From NCBI GenBank assembly GCA_021513715.1, contig CP084167.1, positions 2,897,060 through 2,961,059 on the forward strand: a DNA stretch of 64,000 nucleotides, written 5' to 3'. Under the pieces are notes generated by a model. The model was given only the letters and a program-made list of their open reading frames with translations. It searched no databases and was not told the origin of the DNA. A program made the position numbers and the translations under genes. The stretch's first letter is position 1; the number at the start of each line of letters is the position of its first letter. The DNA is from Candidatus Heimdallarchaeum endolithica. GTDB taxonomy: Archaea > Asgardarchaeota > Heimdallarchaeia > Heimdallarchaeales > Heimdallarchaeaceae. Below, piece by piece: positions 54,544-64,000 of this stretch.

Positions 54544-56160
54544 ATGTACGGACAACCAATATATATTTTGAAAGAAGGAACAGAAAGAACAACAGGAAAA
54601 GATGCACAAAGAAATAATATTTCAGCTGCTAAAGCAGTAGCAGAAGCAGTAAGAACAGCTCTTGGACCAAAAGGAATGGACAAAATGCTTGTAGATGGAT
54701 TTAGTGATGCAACTGTAACAAACGATGGAGTAACCATTCTTAAAGAGATCGAAGTTCAGCATCCTGCTGCAAAATTTGTTATCGATCTAGCTAAGACTCA
54801 AGACCAAGAGACTGGAGACGGTACCACTTCTGTTGTAGTTATTGCTGGAGAGCTTCTTAAACAAGCTGAAGAGCTTTTAGATATTAATATTCATCCAAGT
54901 TTAATTATTGAAGGTTACAAACTTGCAATGGAAGAAGTAAGGAACATTCTTGAAAAAATAGCTATTCCTGTTCCATTTGATGATGCTGAAATGATGAAGA
55001 ATATTTCTATGACTTCCATGAGCAGTAAAATTATCGCTAGTGAGAAAGAATTTATGTCTGATATTGTTGTTGAAGCCGTTAGATCAGTTACAGAGGATCG
55101 TGATGGTAAAAAAATTGCAGATATTGATAATATATTGATACAAAAGAAACGTGGAGGAAGCATAAGAGATACAGAACTAATCAAAGGATTATTGATTGAC
55201 AAAGAATTTGTTCATCCAGATATGCCCAAAAAGGTAACTGATGCGAAGATTCTTCTTTTAGACAAAGGACTAGAGCTTTCAAAGACAGAAATTGATGCTA
55301 AATTACAAATTAGCACTCCTGATCAAGTACAAGCATTTCTAGACAATGAACATCAAATGCTCAAAGAAATGGCAGAAAAGATAATCGCTTCTGGAGCTAA
55401 TGTTGTACTCTGTCAGAAAGGAATTGATGATATTATTCAGCATTATCTTGCAAAAGCTGGTATATCTGCAGTTCGACGAATTAAGAAATCTGACATGAAG
55501 AAACTAGCACGAGCTACTGGAGCTAAGATTACAACCAGCCTAGAAGATTTATCCAATTATCTTGGAACTGCTGGTTTAGTCGAAGAAGTTGCTATTGGAG
55601 ACGACCATATGATTAAAATTACAGACTGCAAAGATCCAAAAGCTGTTTCGATTCTCATTCGTGGTGGAACAGAAATGGTTGTTAATGAGGCTGAACGAGC
55701 TATTCATGATGCTTTATGCGTAGTCCGACAGATCATTCACGATGAAAAAGCTGTTGCTGGTGGTGGAGCTCCTGAAATTGAAATTGCTTATCGGTTAGCT
55801 GAATTTGCTAAAGGACAACCAAGTAAAATACAAAAGGCTGTTGAACAATTTGCTAAAGCTATGGAAATTATCCCTAGAACCCTCGCTGAAAATGCAGGAT
55901 TAGACCCAATTGATATTCTCAGCGATTTGTATAGTAAACATTCTAAGAATGGTACAACTTTTGGTGTTGATCCCTTCAGTGGCTCTGTTGCTGATATGAA
56001 AAAACTTAATGTTGTTGAACCTATTTCAGTTAAGCAACAAGCTATTAATAGTGCTTCTGAAGCTGCAATGATGATACTCAGAATTGATGATGTCATTGCT
56101 GCAAAAGAACTCAGTGGCGGTCCAAATCCACCTGGTCCAGGTGGAGAAGACTTCGATTAG
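54544..56160 (+). CDS. ths: Thermosome subunit (group II chaperonin)
   Basis: About 538 residues. ATP-driven double-ring protein-folding chamber of archaea, related to eukaryotic CCT. Signatures are [45 protein letters not shown] (with the catalytic Asp) and the equatorial [13 protein letters not shown]. The C-terminus is [11 protein letters not shown] rather than the common GGM-rich tail. The ATG at 54544 is preferred: GGTGA lies 5 nt before it, while the GTG at 54535 overlaps that site. It is followed after 95 bp by MTA phosphorylase. Confidence 0.98.
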   Translation: MYGQPIYILKEGTERTTGKDAQRNNISAAKAVAEAVRTALGPKGMDKMLVDGFSDATVTNDGVTILKEIEVQHPAAKFVIDLAKTQDQETGDGTTSVVVIAGELLKQAEELLDINIHPSLIIEGYKLAMEEVRNILEKIAIPVPFDDAEMMKNISMTSMSSKIIASEKEFMSDIVVEAVRSVTEDRDGKKIADIDNILIQKKRGGSIRDTELIKGLLIDKEFVHPDMPKKVTDAKILLLDKGLELSKTEIDAKLQISTPDQVQAFLDNEHQMLKEMAEKIIASGANVVLCQKGIDDIIQHYLAKAGISAVRRIKKSDMKKLARATGAKITTSLEDLSNYLGTAGLVEEVAIGDDHMIKITDCKDPKAVSILIRGGTEMVVNEAERAIHDALCVVRQIIHDEKAVAGGGAPEIEIAYRLAEFAKGQPSKIQKAVEQFAKAMEIIPRTLAENAGLDPIDILSDLYSKHSKNGTTFGVDPFSGSVADMKKLNVVEPISVKQQAINSASEAAMMILRIDDVIAAKELSGGPNPPGPGGEDFD

Positions 56161-56255
56161 TTCTTCTTTCTTTTTCTTTATCATTCTACTTTTGTTTTGT
56201 ATGCTTTTTATCTTATTATAGAAAACTTCTTTAGCTTTTTCCATAACTCTAAAAT

Positions 56256-57062
56256 ATGAAAATTAAACGTGCTATAATTGGTGGTTCAGGTGTCTATGAA
56301 ATATTTGAAGAATCTGAACCTCTTAACGTAAATGCTTTTGGTCGTAAAGTTACACTCTATAAACTCGAAAGAAATGGAAAAGAAGTCTTTTTTCTACCTC
56401 GACATGGTAAAGATCATAGTGTTCCTCCTCACAAAATTGACTATTTAGGAAATATTTATGCACTTTATTCTCTTGGAGTTACAGAGATAATAGCTACTAA
56501 TGCTGTTGGTTCTATTATTCCTGAAGTTAAACCTGGTGAATTCGTTCTTCCTGATCAATTTATTGATAACACTCGTAATCGTGTTCTTACATTTTTTAGT
56601 GGAGAAAAAATTAATGGTTGGGAACCTAAGATAAAGTTAAGTGATGGAACTATTCGAGAAGGGGTTGTTCATTTAGATTATACTGAACCTTATTGTCCCC
56701 GCCTCAGAAATCTTTTAGGAGAGATAACAGAAAAATTTGGAGAAAAGGTTCATTATTCAGGTGTTTACGTTTGTTCAGAAGGACCACGTTTTGAAACACC
56801 AGCAGAAGTTGAAATGTATCGCCGTTTTGGGGGTACAATTGCTGGAATGACAACAGTTCCTGAAGTTGTTCTTGCTCGGGAAGCGAACATGTGTTATGCT
56901 ACAATATGTTTAGTAACTAATTATGGTGCAGGTATGCAGAAAAAGGTGACACATGAAGAGGTTATTGAGTTGTTTAATGAAAAAACACAAGTTGTAAGAA
57001 AAATTATTGAAAATGCTGTTTTTTCTGATGTTGAAAGCCTAACTTGCAACTGCAGAGTTTAA
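56256..57062 (+). CDS. mtnP: S-methyl-5'-thioadenosine phosphorylase
   Basis: 268 residues of the PNP/MTAP class II family. Phosphorolysis of methylthioadenosine gives adenine and methylthioribose-1-phosphate, for methionine and purine salvage. Motifs are AIIGGSGVYEI (phosphate site), FLPRHGKDHSVPPHKIDY, ATNAVGSI, the family box VYVCSEGPRFETPAEVEMYR, and GMTTVPEVVLAREA with base-binding LVTNYGAGM. The segment around TNYGAGM and the Met/Thr in GMTTVPE agree with MTAP more than with guanosine phosphorylase. Confidence 0.93.
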   Translation: MKIKRAIIGGSGVYEIFEESEPLNVNAFGRKVTLYKLERNGKEVFFLPRHGKDHSVPPHKIDYLGNIYALYSLGVTEIIATNAVGSIIPEVKPGEFVLPDQFIDNTRNRVLTFFSGEKINGWEPKIKLSDGTIREGVVHLDYTEPYCPRLRNLLGEITEKFGEKVHYSGVYVCSEGPRFETPAEVEMYRRFGGTIAGMTTVPEVVLAREANMCYATICLVTNYGAGMQKKVTHEEVIELFNEKTQVVRKIIENAVFSDVESLTCNCRV

Positions 57063-57090
57063 CTTTCTTTGTTTTCTTTTATTTTTAAAT

Positions 57091-57867
57091 CTAAAAAAAC
57101 CTACTAAATTTTTCAAGTTTTTCTGAATAATATCCATTTCTAGATTGTTCAATAGCCTCTTTGTAATATTTCAGTGCTGTGTTTTTATTTCCAACTAACA
57201 GATGTGATTGAATTAAGTCTATTCTCAAAGTAAATAATATCTTTTCTGATTTTCCACTCTTATAATAATTATATGCTTGTTCAAGATACTTTAAAGCATC
57301 ACCATACTTTTCTAAAGATATTAAAAATTCTCCCAGCTCTAAAGAAGTTACAGCTGTTTTTTCTTTAGCATTAATAGATTGAAAAAGTTTTAATGCATCA
57401 GAAAAATTCTCTATTATTTCTTCTTTTTTTTCAACAAACTTTCTTGGGTTTTTTACTCTTGCAAGAGCTAAAGCTCTTAAAGTATCAGCTTGTTTTTCTA
57501 CATTGTTGTCTAATTCAAAAGAATTTATTGCTCTAGCTAAATATTCTTTAGCTTTTGTAATATTATTTTTATTATCTCTGAATATTAAACCTAGTAAATA
57601 TTCACAAGTTCCTTTTTTGGAAGTGCTCTTATCTTCAAATTTGAAAATAGCTTCTTCGTAAGCTTTAATTCCTTTATCTAATTGTCCCAATTTAATATAT
57701 GCATTTGCAATATAAATTAAACATTCTCCTTCTAACTCTTTATCGTTTAAGGCAGCAAATAGTTGTTCTGCATATGTTAAGCTTCTGATGCAAGCAATAT
57801 ATTTTCTCTTTTTATACTCTTGCTTGCCTAGTTTAAGAAATTTTATTGCTTCATCTTTTTCTTTCAT
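57091..57867 (-). CDS. TPR-repeat protein (short)
   Basis: 258 residues, about six TPR units such as GQLDKGIKAYEEAIFKFEDKS and EKYGDALKYLEQAYNYYKSGK. No other domain. It converges on the MTA-phosphorylase gene, 28 bp away, and has its own upstream region with TATA-like stretches. Likely a cytosolic adaptor; partner unknown. Confidence 0.85.
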   Translation of the reverse strand: MKEKDEAIKFLKLGKQEYKKRKYIACIRSLTYAEQLFAALNDKELEGECLIYIANAYIKLGQLDKGIKAYEEAIFKFEDKSTSKKGTCEYLLGLIFRDNKNNITKAKEYLARAINSFELDNNVEKQADTLRALALARVKNPRKFVEKKEEIIENFSDALKLFQSINAKEKTAVTSLELGEFLISLEKYGDALKYLEQAYNYYKSGKSEKILFTLRIDLIQSHLLVGNKNTALKYYKEAIEQSRNGYYSEKLEKFSRFF

Positions 57868-58018
57868 AATTTGTATTCACCGAGCTGACATATGACATAG
57901 TCAATTTTGTCGGTCAAATAATAAATGTATCTTAATAGTTTTTCAATATATGTAAAATGTCTTCTTATATAATCAAAAAATAAGAAAAAATGTTTAACAG
58001 TAAAATTATAGAATAATT

Positions 58019-58411
58019 TTAGACTTCTGAAAAAAATAGTTTTTCTTGTTCATAGTTAGTGGAAACCTTGTTCCAATCCATGTCTTGTGAAATAATTCTC
58101 TTCCCTGCATCTTCTAAAGTGGTTACATTTCTTGAGTTGATAATGCTTAGTAATTCTCTAGCTTTTCTTGATATTGTCCTTCGTTTGTATATTTGCTCTT
58201 CTTTTGAACTTAATTGATGTGATTTTTGATATTTATCAGCTAAGATCCCTACAACTATTTTTCCATCTGTAACAAATTCTAATAATCTTGGTATAGTACT
58301 ATTAATGTCCAAGTAAAATGCTTCTTCAGGAATAATTGATTGAATAGATTGATCTTTGATTTTCTCAAGGAATAGATAATTGAATTTTGTAAGAGTAATT
58401 ATTGGATCCAA
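58019..58411 (-). CDS. Unknown protein, probable 3' part of the gene at 58399-59727
   Basis: The 130-residue frame has only a TTG as possible start and overlaps the preceding gene by 13 bp. Its frame continues upstream of the TTG without a stop and with protein-like sequence (KRRKSYTFISEENVSYPTEL), overlapping the last ~30 codons of the 448-residue frame. That fits one original gene of about 570 residues, interrupted by an indel in the A-rich tract near 58455-58480. Helical, no known motif. Confidence 0.5.
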   Translation of the reverse strand: MDPIITLTKFNYLFLEKIKDQSIQSIIPEEAFYLDINSTIPRLLEFVTDGKIVVGILADKYQKSHQLSSKEEQIYKRRTISRKARELLSIINSRNVTTLEDAGKRIISQDMDWNKVSTNYEQEKLFFSEV

Positions 58412-59727
58412 TAGTTCTGTTGGATAACTAACATTTTCTTCAGAAATGAATGTGTAGGATTTTCTTCTTTTTCTTGAGATTGAATAAGCGCTGTAATTAC
58501 AAAATTATCCTCTCGATAAGAGTCATAGACTTCTATTCCTGGTTCTATACCTGATACGCTGTTATATAGCATCTCTTCAAGAAACAAATTCTTCCATTTT
58601 TCAAAATCTTTACTTATAATTGCAGATTTTACAAATAAAGCTTTTATTTTAGCAAAAAATCCTTTGGATTGTTTTTTAGGTGTTACTTTTGTTTCAAGAG
58701 GGTCTAATATAGAATCTTTATTTTTGTACAATGAAAGAAGTGTAGAAATTTTATTCTTAATCATTACTTCTAATTTTGTTAAATTTATATCATCAATAGT
58801 ACTACTTATTCCTATCCATCCATATGAATCTTCCTTGTTTGAACTAACAATTATGAAATTTAGAGGTGATGATTGTTGGAGTTTACATTCCATTCTACAA
58901 TATTTAAGCATATGAGGGTGATCTTCTGATACTTTAAGTTCTGCTGCACTCTCTATGAACGCTTTTTTTATCTCTTCTACTTTTTCCTTATCATTAATGT
59001 TAGAATTAAAGAATTTCTTTTTCTTTCCATCAACCGTGAGTTCATAATAGTGAAAAATATCTGTTTCATTTACATAAGGAACTGGTACAGTTTCATTTCT
59101 TTGTCCTATTAACTCATTCTCTGCTTTCAAAACAATCAAATAGCTCACGTAATCTATGTCTTCTTTATCTAGTAGTTTTAAACTCTCTGGGACTTGAGAA
59201 AGAGTTTTAGAAAATATGGATTGATAGAGAGCTGTCTCTATTAATGTTGCCCACCAGAAAATGGGAATTACAGGATTCTTCGAACTTAGAAACTCGAATA
59301 AATAGCGAATAAAGTAACTAGCAAGCCTGAAAGAAGCTATCTTTTTGGGTATTCCTTTATCCAATTGAAAATAATATCTCTTTCTTAAAATGGACGATAT
59401 GTGATAAACAAAAGCCACTAAATGAGTAAAATCTATCCAGTTTTCAATATTGTGATAAGGTAAACATAACCAATATTCAATTATCTCTTTTCTCCTATTT
59501 TCATCATCCAGCTCTTGTTTAACTTCTGAAGACATAATAATATAATCTGAAGTATAAAGAGCAGAACTTATGAGTTCTTTAACTAACGTATACTTCTTTT
59601 GATATTCATTGATTATGGATTTAAAAAGAGGTAGAGAGTCATACCTGTTAAAATGAGAATCAATTTTGTGTGTCCGTACAATGTTTTGAAATTCATTTTC
59701 AAAAAATTGAAGTATAGCTTTATGCAT
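58399..59727 (-). CDS. Unknown protein (442 residues), C-terminus probably frameshifted
   Basis: Starts at the ATG at 59727 or a TTG six codons earlier. Mostly alpha-helical in the first half (SIINEYQKKYTLVKELISSA, FRLASYFIRYLFEFLSS), with a mixed region containing YCRMECKLQQ and a basic patch (KKQSKGFFAKIKALFVK). No signal peptide or membrane helix is convincing. I recognise no family. The last ~30 residues (after QSQEKEE) look spurious, the sensible continuation being in the overlapping frame that encodes the 58019-58411 protein. Confidence 0.6.
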   Translation of the reverse strand: MHKAILQFFENEFQNIVRTHKIDSHFNRYDSLPLFKSIINEYQKKYTLVKELISSALYTSDYIIMSSEVKQELDDENRRKEIIEYWLCLPYHNIENWIDFTHLVAFVYHISSILRKRYYFQLDKGIPKKIASFRLASYFIRYLFEFLSSKNPVIPIFWWATLIETALYQSIFSKTLSQVPESLKLLDKEDIDYVSYLIVLKAENELIGQRNETVPVPYVNETDIFHYYELTVDGKKKKFFNSNINDKEKVEEIKKAFIESAAELKVSEDHPHMLKYCRMECKLQQSSPLNFIIVSSNKEDSYGWIGISSTIDDINLTKLEVMIKNKISTLLSLYKNKDSILDPLETKVTPKKQSKGFFAKIKALFVKSAIISKDFEKWKNLFLEEMLYNSVSGIEPGIEVYDSYREDNFVITALIQSQEKEENPTHSFLKKMLVIQQNYWIQ

Positions 59728-59917
59728 ATCAGAAACATCTTTCAAATTAGATATAAATGTTTTTCAAAAAAAGATTTAATAAACCAAAAATAATTTTAAA
59801 TTTAATAAAAGCGTTGAGATGATGATGGTTTTACCGTATGAGGAAAACCAATGAATTAAACTGGCACGCTGATCACGCTTTTCTTTTTTAAATAAAAAGG
59901 AAAAAAAATAAAAAAAG

Positions 59918-61279
59918 TCAGAGAACAAGTTTGGCTGCTTTATTTTGTTTTTTCCAATATTGTTTATAAAGAAACCCTGAATTCTTTATAGGGTTGGTTT
60001 TGCTAATTTTTTCTATCCAAGATTTTGTTTTTTCTTCACTTAATGTGAAAGCTTTTTTTGTGATTTTTCTCAACTCTTCTTGGTCTCTTTTTGATATTTT
60101 TCTTGTAATTTTATTCACTTTTTCATATGTTTCGTGAATAAATTGTTTTTCTAATTCATCACGTTCATGTTTGTATATATTCATTCGATTAGTATAGTCC
60201 ATTAAAACTAGTCTATGTAATTTTTCATGCAACCACCAGAGGTTATCAGGATCATAGGTAGGACTAATAGCTTTTTTCTCATTTTCTTTTCCAATACCTG
60301 GAAGAAAAATAGGCTTGAAGATACTTGTACATGGAGCTGAAGTCCCAGTAACCCAATGAATTTGTAGATTCTCTTTTAGATGTGAAACCATAGATCCTGT
60401 ACTTTGACTAGGTGTTGTAATTGATGTTGCATGTAAACATGGACTTTTCATTGAACTCTTGTGTGGTGACCATTTTTCTTCTTTTTTTGGAGGAATATTA
60501 TGATCTCGTAGGACACTCATTACTATCTCTGGAGTGATTTCTCCCATGTGTTGCTCAAGAAGACACTGTGTTCTTTTTTTCCTTTTTTTACCCATCGCTC
60601 CAATCTGATTAATGTTTAGTTTTTGAATAAAACACTTAGCAAAATCAAAATCGTCCTCTGATTTACAATAGCCCTTTTTTATAGCATAATCAATCAATTC
60701 AGGATGGATAAGGTCATAGTCTTTTCTTATTGTAATGCTATTTGAAATTGTCCTAACTCCTTTAACTTTTTCAGCAATCCAAAATTTATCAGCTGTTTCC
60801 AGAACCCATGCTTCTTTTTTGTCTGCTATGATGAAAGAATTGTGATAAAAAAGTTTCTTATCAGTATAACCTCCTGGTCCTCCTTGACCATATTTTTCTA
60901 AAAATTCAGTGATTAAAGTCAAAGCTTCAGAAGCAGTTTTTGTTCGCTCTAAAGCCAAACGCATCAAATCCATTCCTAACAGACCTATTTTTCTATAAGG
61001 CATTTTTGTCCAAACAGCTTCATTGCCTATAGTTAGTCCAAATTCATTACTTCCCATTTCACAACCCCACATCCAGAAAGGTTTGAGAAGTAATACTTCA
61101 TATGTTTCTTTTACCTGAGGAATGGTAATGTAAGTTGTTCTGACAGTTTCTTCCTCATTTTTCTTTCTACTATAGTACTCTATAGCATGAACTTCATTTG
61201 GTTCTCTATCGGAATTTTTTCCAAATATAACGCTCCCATCTTTTGTTGCATTTCCAACAGCTACTATTGTGTCACACAT
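59918..61279 (-). CDS. Secernin-like Ntn hydrolase (peptidase family C69)
   Basis: 453 residues. The protein begins MCDTIVAVGNATKDGSVIFG, and continues KNSDREPNEV. This matches eukaryotic secernins (MCDTFVALGNAT, KNSDRPPNEV) and bacterial dipeptidase A. After removal of Met, Cys2 would be the N-terminal nucleophile. Further matches are CEMGSNEFGLTIGNEAVW, LLGMDLMRLALERTKTA, and GGYTDKKLFYHNSFIIADKKEAWVLET. The substrate of secernins is uncertain; family members hydrolyse dipeptides or amides. Same strand as the M20 peptidase gene, 42 bp after it, so the two may form a peptide-degradation operon. Confidence 0.9.
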   Translation of the reverse strand: MCDTIVAVGNATKDGSVIFGKNSDREPNEVHAIEYYSRKKNEEETVRTTYITIPQVKETYEVLLLKPFWMWGCEMGSNEFGLTIGNEAVWTKMPYRKIGLLGMDLMRLALERTKTASEALTLITEFLEKYGQGGPGGYTDKKLFYHNSFIIADKKEAWVLETADKFWIAEKVKGVRTISNSITIRKDYDLIHPELIDYAIKKGYCKSEDDFDFAKCFIQKLNINQIGAMGKKRKKRTQCLLEQHMGEITPEIVMSVLRDHNIPPKKEEKWSPHKSSMKSPCLHATSITTPSQSTGSMVSHLKENLQIHWVTGTSAPCTSIFKPIFLPGIGKENEKKAISPTYDPDNLWWLHEKLHRLVLMDYTNRMNIYKHERDELEKQFIHETYEKVNKITRKISKRDQEELRKITKKAFTLSEEKTKSWIEKISKTNPIKNSGFLYKQYWKKQNKAAKLVL

Positions 61280-61321
61280 TATTAGAAATAAGTATTGAAA
61301 AAATAAAAAGATTGTGAAAAC

Positions 61322-62662
61322 TTATTTATATCTGTCAATAAGAGAAGCAATAAGTTCCATTCCTTTAATCCAATCATCTACAAATATATTCTCATTTGGA
61401 GCATGAGCTTTAGAGTCTGAATGTCCAGTTCCTATTGATACACAGGGGATATCTTTAAACAAATACATTGGGCCAGATCCTCCAACAATTGGCCAACAGA
61501 TTGGATCATGATTATAAACGGTTTTTATTACAGAAATCACTTTTTGAGCAAATTCGTTTTCAATAGGAGTGACAGCTGCAGGATATCCATCCCATGAACT
61601 AATTTCAATGTGCGAAAAGTTTTGTTCATCTAAATAAGTTCTGATTTTTGTAACTAGATCCTCTGGATTTTGCCCTGGAACCAATCTGCAATCTACTTTG
61701 GCAAATGCTTCATTTGGAGTAACAGTTTTGCTTCCTTGTCCTTGATACCCACTCCATATTCCACAGATGTTAAGTGTAGGTTCAAGAAAGTATTTTTTCT
61801 TTAGTTCCATTCCTGATAGATTCAATCTGAATTTTTCAATACCAAATGATTCTTTTAGATATTTTTCTTTGATTTTGAAGTCTTTTATTGCTTCCATTTC
61901 CTTCTCTGAGGGCGGTATTATATCCTCATAAAAACCAGGAACAAGTATTCTATCGTTTCTATCTTTAAGAGAACTTAAAGCCCAAACAAGTTCATAAGCA
62001 GCATTATCAACAAACTGCGTGTATCCTGAATGAATATCTCTCCCTATAGTTTTTGTATGGAAATGTAAGTATAAAATACCTTTAACTCCTAAATTCACTT
62101 GTTGGATTCCATCTTTGTCTTTTCCTCCAAATTCCCAAATAATACCATTTGTATTTAAAGCAAATTCTTTGTTTTTTTCCACAAAATAGCCAAGATTGGG
62201 ACTTCCTACTTCTTCTTCCCCCTCTATTATAAATTTAATATTGACTGGTAATTCTCCAAAAATCTCTTTATAAGCTTTTATTGCTTGTAATCTGCAGATT
62301 ATTTCTCCTTTATTATCTGCAACTCCTCTTGCAAAAATCTTTCCTTCTCTGATGTTAGGTTCAAATGGCGGACTATCCCACAATTCTATTGGGTCTTCTG
62401 GTTGTACATCGTAGTGATCATAAAATGTAATTGTTTCTTCTGCTCCTGAATTTAGTTCAGCACAAAAAACAGGATTCCCTGGTGTTTCTGCAATAAAACA
62501 TTCAAAACCTGCTTCTTTGAAGTTCTTTTTTAAAAAATCAATTGCTTCTTGTGCACCTAAATTTTTTGCTGCAACTGTTGGGATTCTTAAAAATTCAAAT
62601 AATATTTCAAGAGACTTTTCTTTATTTTGATAAATAAGATTAGATACTTCATGCAAAGACAT
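61322..62662 (-). CDS. M20-family metallopeptidase (dipeptidase/deacylase)
   Basis: 446 residues. Zinc ligands in order: His-Asp in ITFYDHYDVQPED, Asp in FARGVADNKGEI, Glu-Glu in IIEGEEEVGS (general base plus ligand), and the late His in GTGHSDSKAHAPNE. The dimerisation lid lies at ~185-330. The layout matches the ArgE/DapE/CNDP-like group with cytosolic nonspecific dipeptidase closest in pattern (YDHYDVQPEDP). It precedes the secernin-like gene; a substrate cannot be assigned. Confidence 0.93.
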   Translation of the reverse strand: MSLHEVSNLIYQNKEKSLEILFEFLRIPTVAAKNLGAQEAIDFLKKNFKEAGFECFIAETPGNPVFCAELNSGAEETITFYDHYDVQPEDPIELWDSPPFEPNIREGKIFARGVADNKGEIICRLQAIKAYKEIFGELPVNIKFIIEGEEEVGSPNLGYFVEKNKEFALNTNGIIWEFGGKDKDGIQQVNLGVKGILYLHFHTKTIGRDIHSGYTQFVDNAAYELVWALSSLKDRNDRILVPGFYEDIIPPSEKEMEAIKDFKIKEKYLKESFGIEKFRLNLSGMELKKKYFLEPTLNICGIWSGYQGQGSKTVTPNEAFAKVDCRLVPGQNPEDLVTKIRTYLDEQNFSHIEISSWDGYPAAVTPIENEFAQKVISVIKTVYNHDPICWPIVGGSGPMYLFKDIPCVSIGTGHSDSKAHAPNENIFVDDWIKGMELIASLIDRYK

Positions 62663-62763
62663 GATGTAAAATTAATTCTTTTATTTATAAACTCTTTCGT
62701 TAAAATTTAACTTTAAACAGTTTTTGTAAAAAATGAAAAAGTAGAATAAAAACGGCTTTTAGG

Positions 62764-62776
62764 CAAATATTTAAGA
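62764..62776 (+). promoter_or_regulatory. TATA box of the Cys/Met-metabolism gene
   Basis: CAAATATTTAAGAG about 30 bp before the ATG at 62799; GAGTGAG follows as a possible ribosome site in a very short leader. Confidence 0.45.
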
Positions 62777-62798
62777 GAGTGAGAAAAAGAAAAAACTT

Positions 62799-63986
62799 AT
62801 GCAAGAGAAAAAGTACAAATTTGATACTCTATCTGTTCATGCTGGAGAAAAAGTAGAAAAAACTGGAACGATTGCACCTCCAATTTACCAATCAGTTGCT
62901 TATCCTTATTATTCTGCAGAATATGCTGCAAAGCTGTTTAGATATGAAATAGAAGGTTATATGTATGGACGAATGGATAATCCTACAAATGCAATGTTTG
63001 AAGAAAGAATCGCAGCGTTAGAAAAGGGTGAAAAAGCTATTGGAACATCATCTGGAATGTCTGCAGAGTTTTTAACTTGTATTCATTTGCTAGAACAAGG
63101 GGATAATTTTGTTACTGCAGGAAAAATATACGGGGGAACTAATCAACTCTTTTCTGTGACTCTACCAAAGATGGGATTTAAACCTAAATTTGTATATGAA
63201 CCTGAAAAATTGGAAAACTGGGAAAATGAAATTGATGATAATACAAAATTTCTTTATTTAGAAACACCTTCAAATCCTAATCTATTTATTGGAGATATAA
63301 CAAGAGTTGCAAAACTTGCTCACGAACATGAAATCCCTTTAATTGTTGATAACACAGTAGCCTCTCCTGCTTTGCAACAACCTTTGAATCTTGGAGCAGA
63401 TATAGTTGTACATTCAGCAACTAAATATCTTAGTGGTAATTCTACATGTATTTCAGGAGTTATAGTTGGGAAATCAGATTTTATTAATGGAATAAGAGAA
63501 AAAGAATATAGAAATATTGGACCATCAATTAGTCCATTCAACAGTTGGCTATTATTATTAGGGATGGAAACATTAAGCCTAAGAATGGAAAAACATAGTA
63601 AAAATGCTTTAGCTATTGCTGAATTTTTGCAAGAACATTCAAAAATTGTATCTGTTAATTATCCTGGTTTGAAAAGTCACCCTCAGCATGAACTTGCAAA
63701 AAAACAGATGAAAGGCTATAGTGGACTATTGTCTTTTGTAACTAAAGGAGAGCTTGAAGATGCAAAAAATGTTCTAAATAGTTTTCAACTAATTATTCAC
63801 ACAGGTCATCTAGGAACTACAAAAACACTAGCAACACACCCAGCTTTTACTACACACCAGCAGTTATCTCAGCAAGAAAGAGAGGAAATAGGAATACCAG
63901 ATACTATGATCAGAATGTCTGTAGGAATAGAAGATATCGAGGATTTAATAGAAGATTTAGATCAAGCTTTAACAAAGATTAAATGA
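62799..63986 (+). CDS. Cys/Met-metabolism PLP enzyme (O-acylhomoserine sulfhydrylase / cystathionine gamma-synthase / gamma-lyase)
   Basis: 395 residues, fold type I. Family segments: FDTLSVHAGE at the N-terminus, YGRMDNPTNAMFEERIAALE, GTSSGMSA, YLETPSNPNL, DNTVASPALQQPLNLGADIVVHSATKYLSGN (PLP lysine within HSATKYLSG), and TLATHPAFTTHQQL near the end. Such enzymes either make cystathionine or homocysteine from activated homoserine, or cleave methionine or cystathionine. The RMDNPTN and SATKYLSGN forms occur in all, so the exact reaction cannot be decided. Complete within the window; stop TGA at 63984. Confidence 0.93.
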   Translation: MQEKKYKFDTLSVHAGEKVEKTGTIAPPIYQSVAYPYYSAEYAAKLFRYEIEGYMYGRMDNPTNAMFEERIAALEKGEKAIGTSSGMSAEFLTCIHLLEQGDNFVTAGKIYGGTNQLFSVTLPKMGFKPKFVYEPEKLENWENEIDDNTKFLYLETPSNPNLFIGDITRVAKLAHEHEIPLIVDNTVASPALQQPLNLGADIVVHSATKYLSGNSTCISGVIVGKSDFINGIREKEYRNIGPSISPFNSWLLLLGMETLSLRMEKHSKNALAIAEFLQEHSKIVSVNYPGLKSHPQHELAKKQMKGYSGLLSFVTKGELEDAKNVLNSFQLIIHTGHLGTTKTLATHPAFTTHQQLSQQEREEIGIPDTMIRMSVGIEDIEDLIEDLDQALTKIK

Positions 63987-64000
63987 ACAATAGTCTTGCA

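Overview
The window comes from an AT-rich archaeal chromosome. Archaeal hallmarks are a topoisomerase VI gene pair, a group II chaperonin (thermosome), RadA, a ribosomal protein eS25-like winged helix, an aldehyde:ferredoxin oxidoreductase with its own radical-SAM maturase, methylthioadenosine phosphorylase, and TATA-box promoters close to start codons. Several proteins look eukaryote-like: a CD36/LIMP-2-family membrane protein, a probable ubiquitin-like domain on Top6A, a secernin-type hydrolase, an FLVCR-like transporter and tubulin/FtsZ-superfamily proteins. Together with the low GC this suggests an Asgard (possibly Heimdall-type) archaeon. The lineage is inference; no rRNA gene is present to settle it.

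Region by region. 1-14.9 kb: the 3' end of a glutamate dehydrogenase gene, then a top6B-top6A operon on the minus strand. Top6B is about 4,300 residues instead of the usual 500-650: a normal GHKL/transducer core followed by some 3,500 residues of degenerate helix-hairpin-helix-like repeats and a histone-H1-like Lys/Thr/Ala tail. 15-23.6 kb: a CD36-family protein with a beta-propeller inserted in its ectodomain, a degenerate FtsZ/tubulin-like protein, pyruvate kinase, and a two-gene operon of a polytopic membrane protein plus an FtsZ-like GTPase with an intact GGGTGSAG loop. 23.6-25.7 kb: a broken FAD oxidase gene and an inverted CCG-domain fragment flanking a small hairpin-rich insertion. 25.7-34.9 kb: a zinc-ribbon membrane protein, a tungsten-enzyme cluster (AOR, MoaD-like, MOSC, divergent radical SAM maturase), nucleotidyltransferase, GNAT and M29-like peptidase genes.

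35-43.5 kb is accessory: a decayed ISH3-like insertion sequence, two nearly identical 110-bp MITEs carrying its termini, a TPR protein, an MFS transporter, and a sensor with no kinase domain opposite a receiver-only response regulator. 43.5-46.6 kb encodes secreted proteins (caspase-like and subtilisin-like proteases and a small exported protein). 46.6-52.8 kb carries a two-HTH regulator, glyA, a ferritin-like protein with a small ferredoxin, eS25, radA and an MFS transporter. At 53-54 kb an intact IS481-type element sits between perfect 16-bp target duplications. 54.5-64 kb holds thermosome, MTA phosphorylase, a TPR protein, an unknown gene split by a probable frameshift, a secernin-like hydrolase, an M20 peptidase and a Cys/Met-metabolism PLP enzyme.

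The strongest candidates for undescribed biology are the giant Top6B with its ubiquitin-like-tagged Top6A partner, the CD36-propeller hybrid, and the FtsZ-like/membrane-protein module with a degenerate paralogue nearby. I recognised no tRNA, rRNA or CRISPR array.
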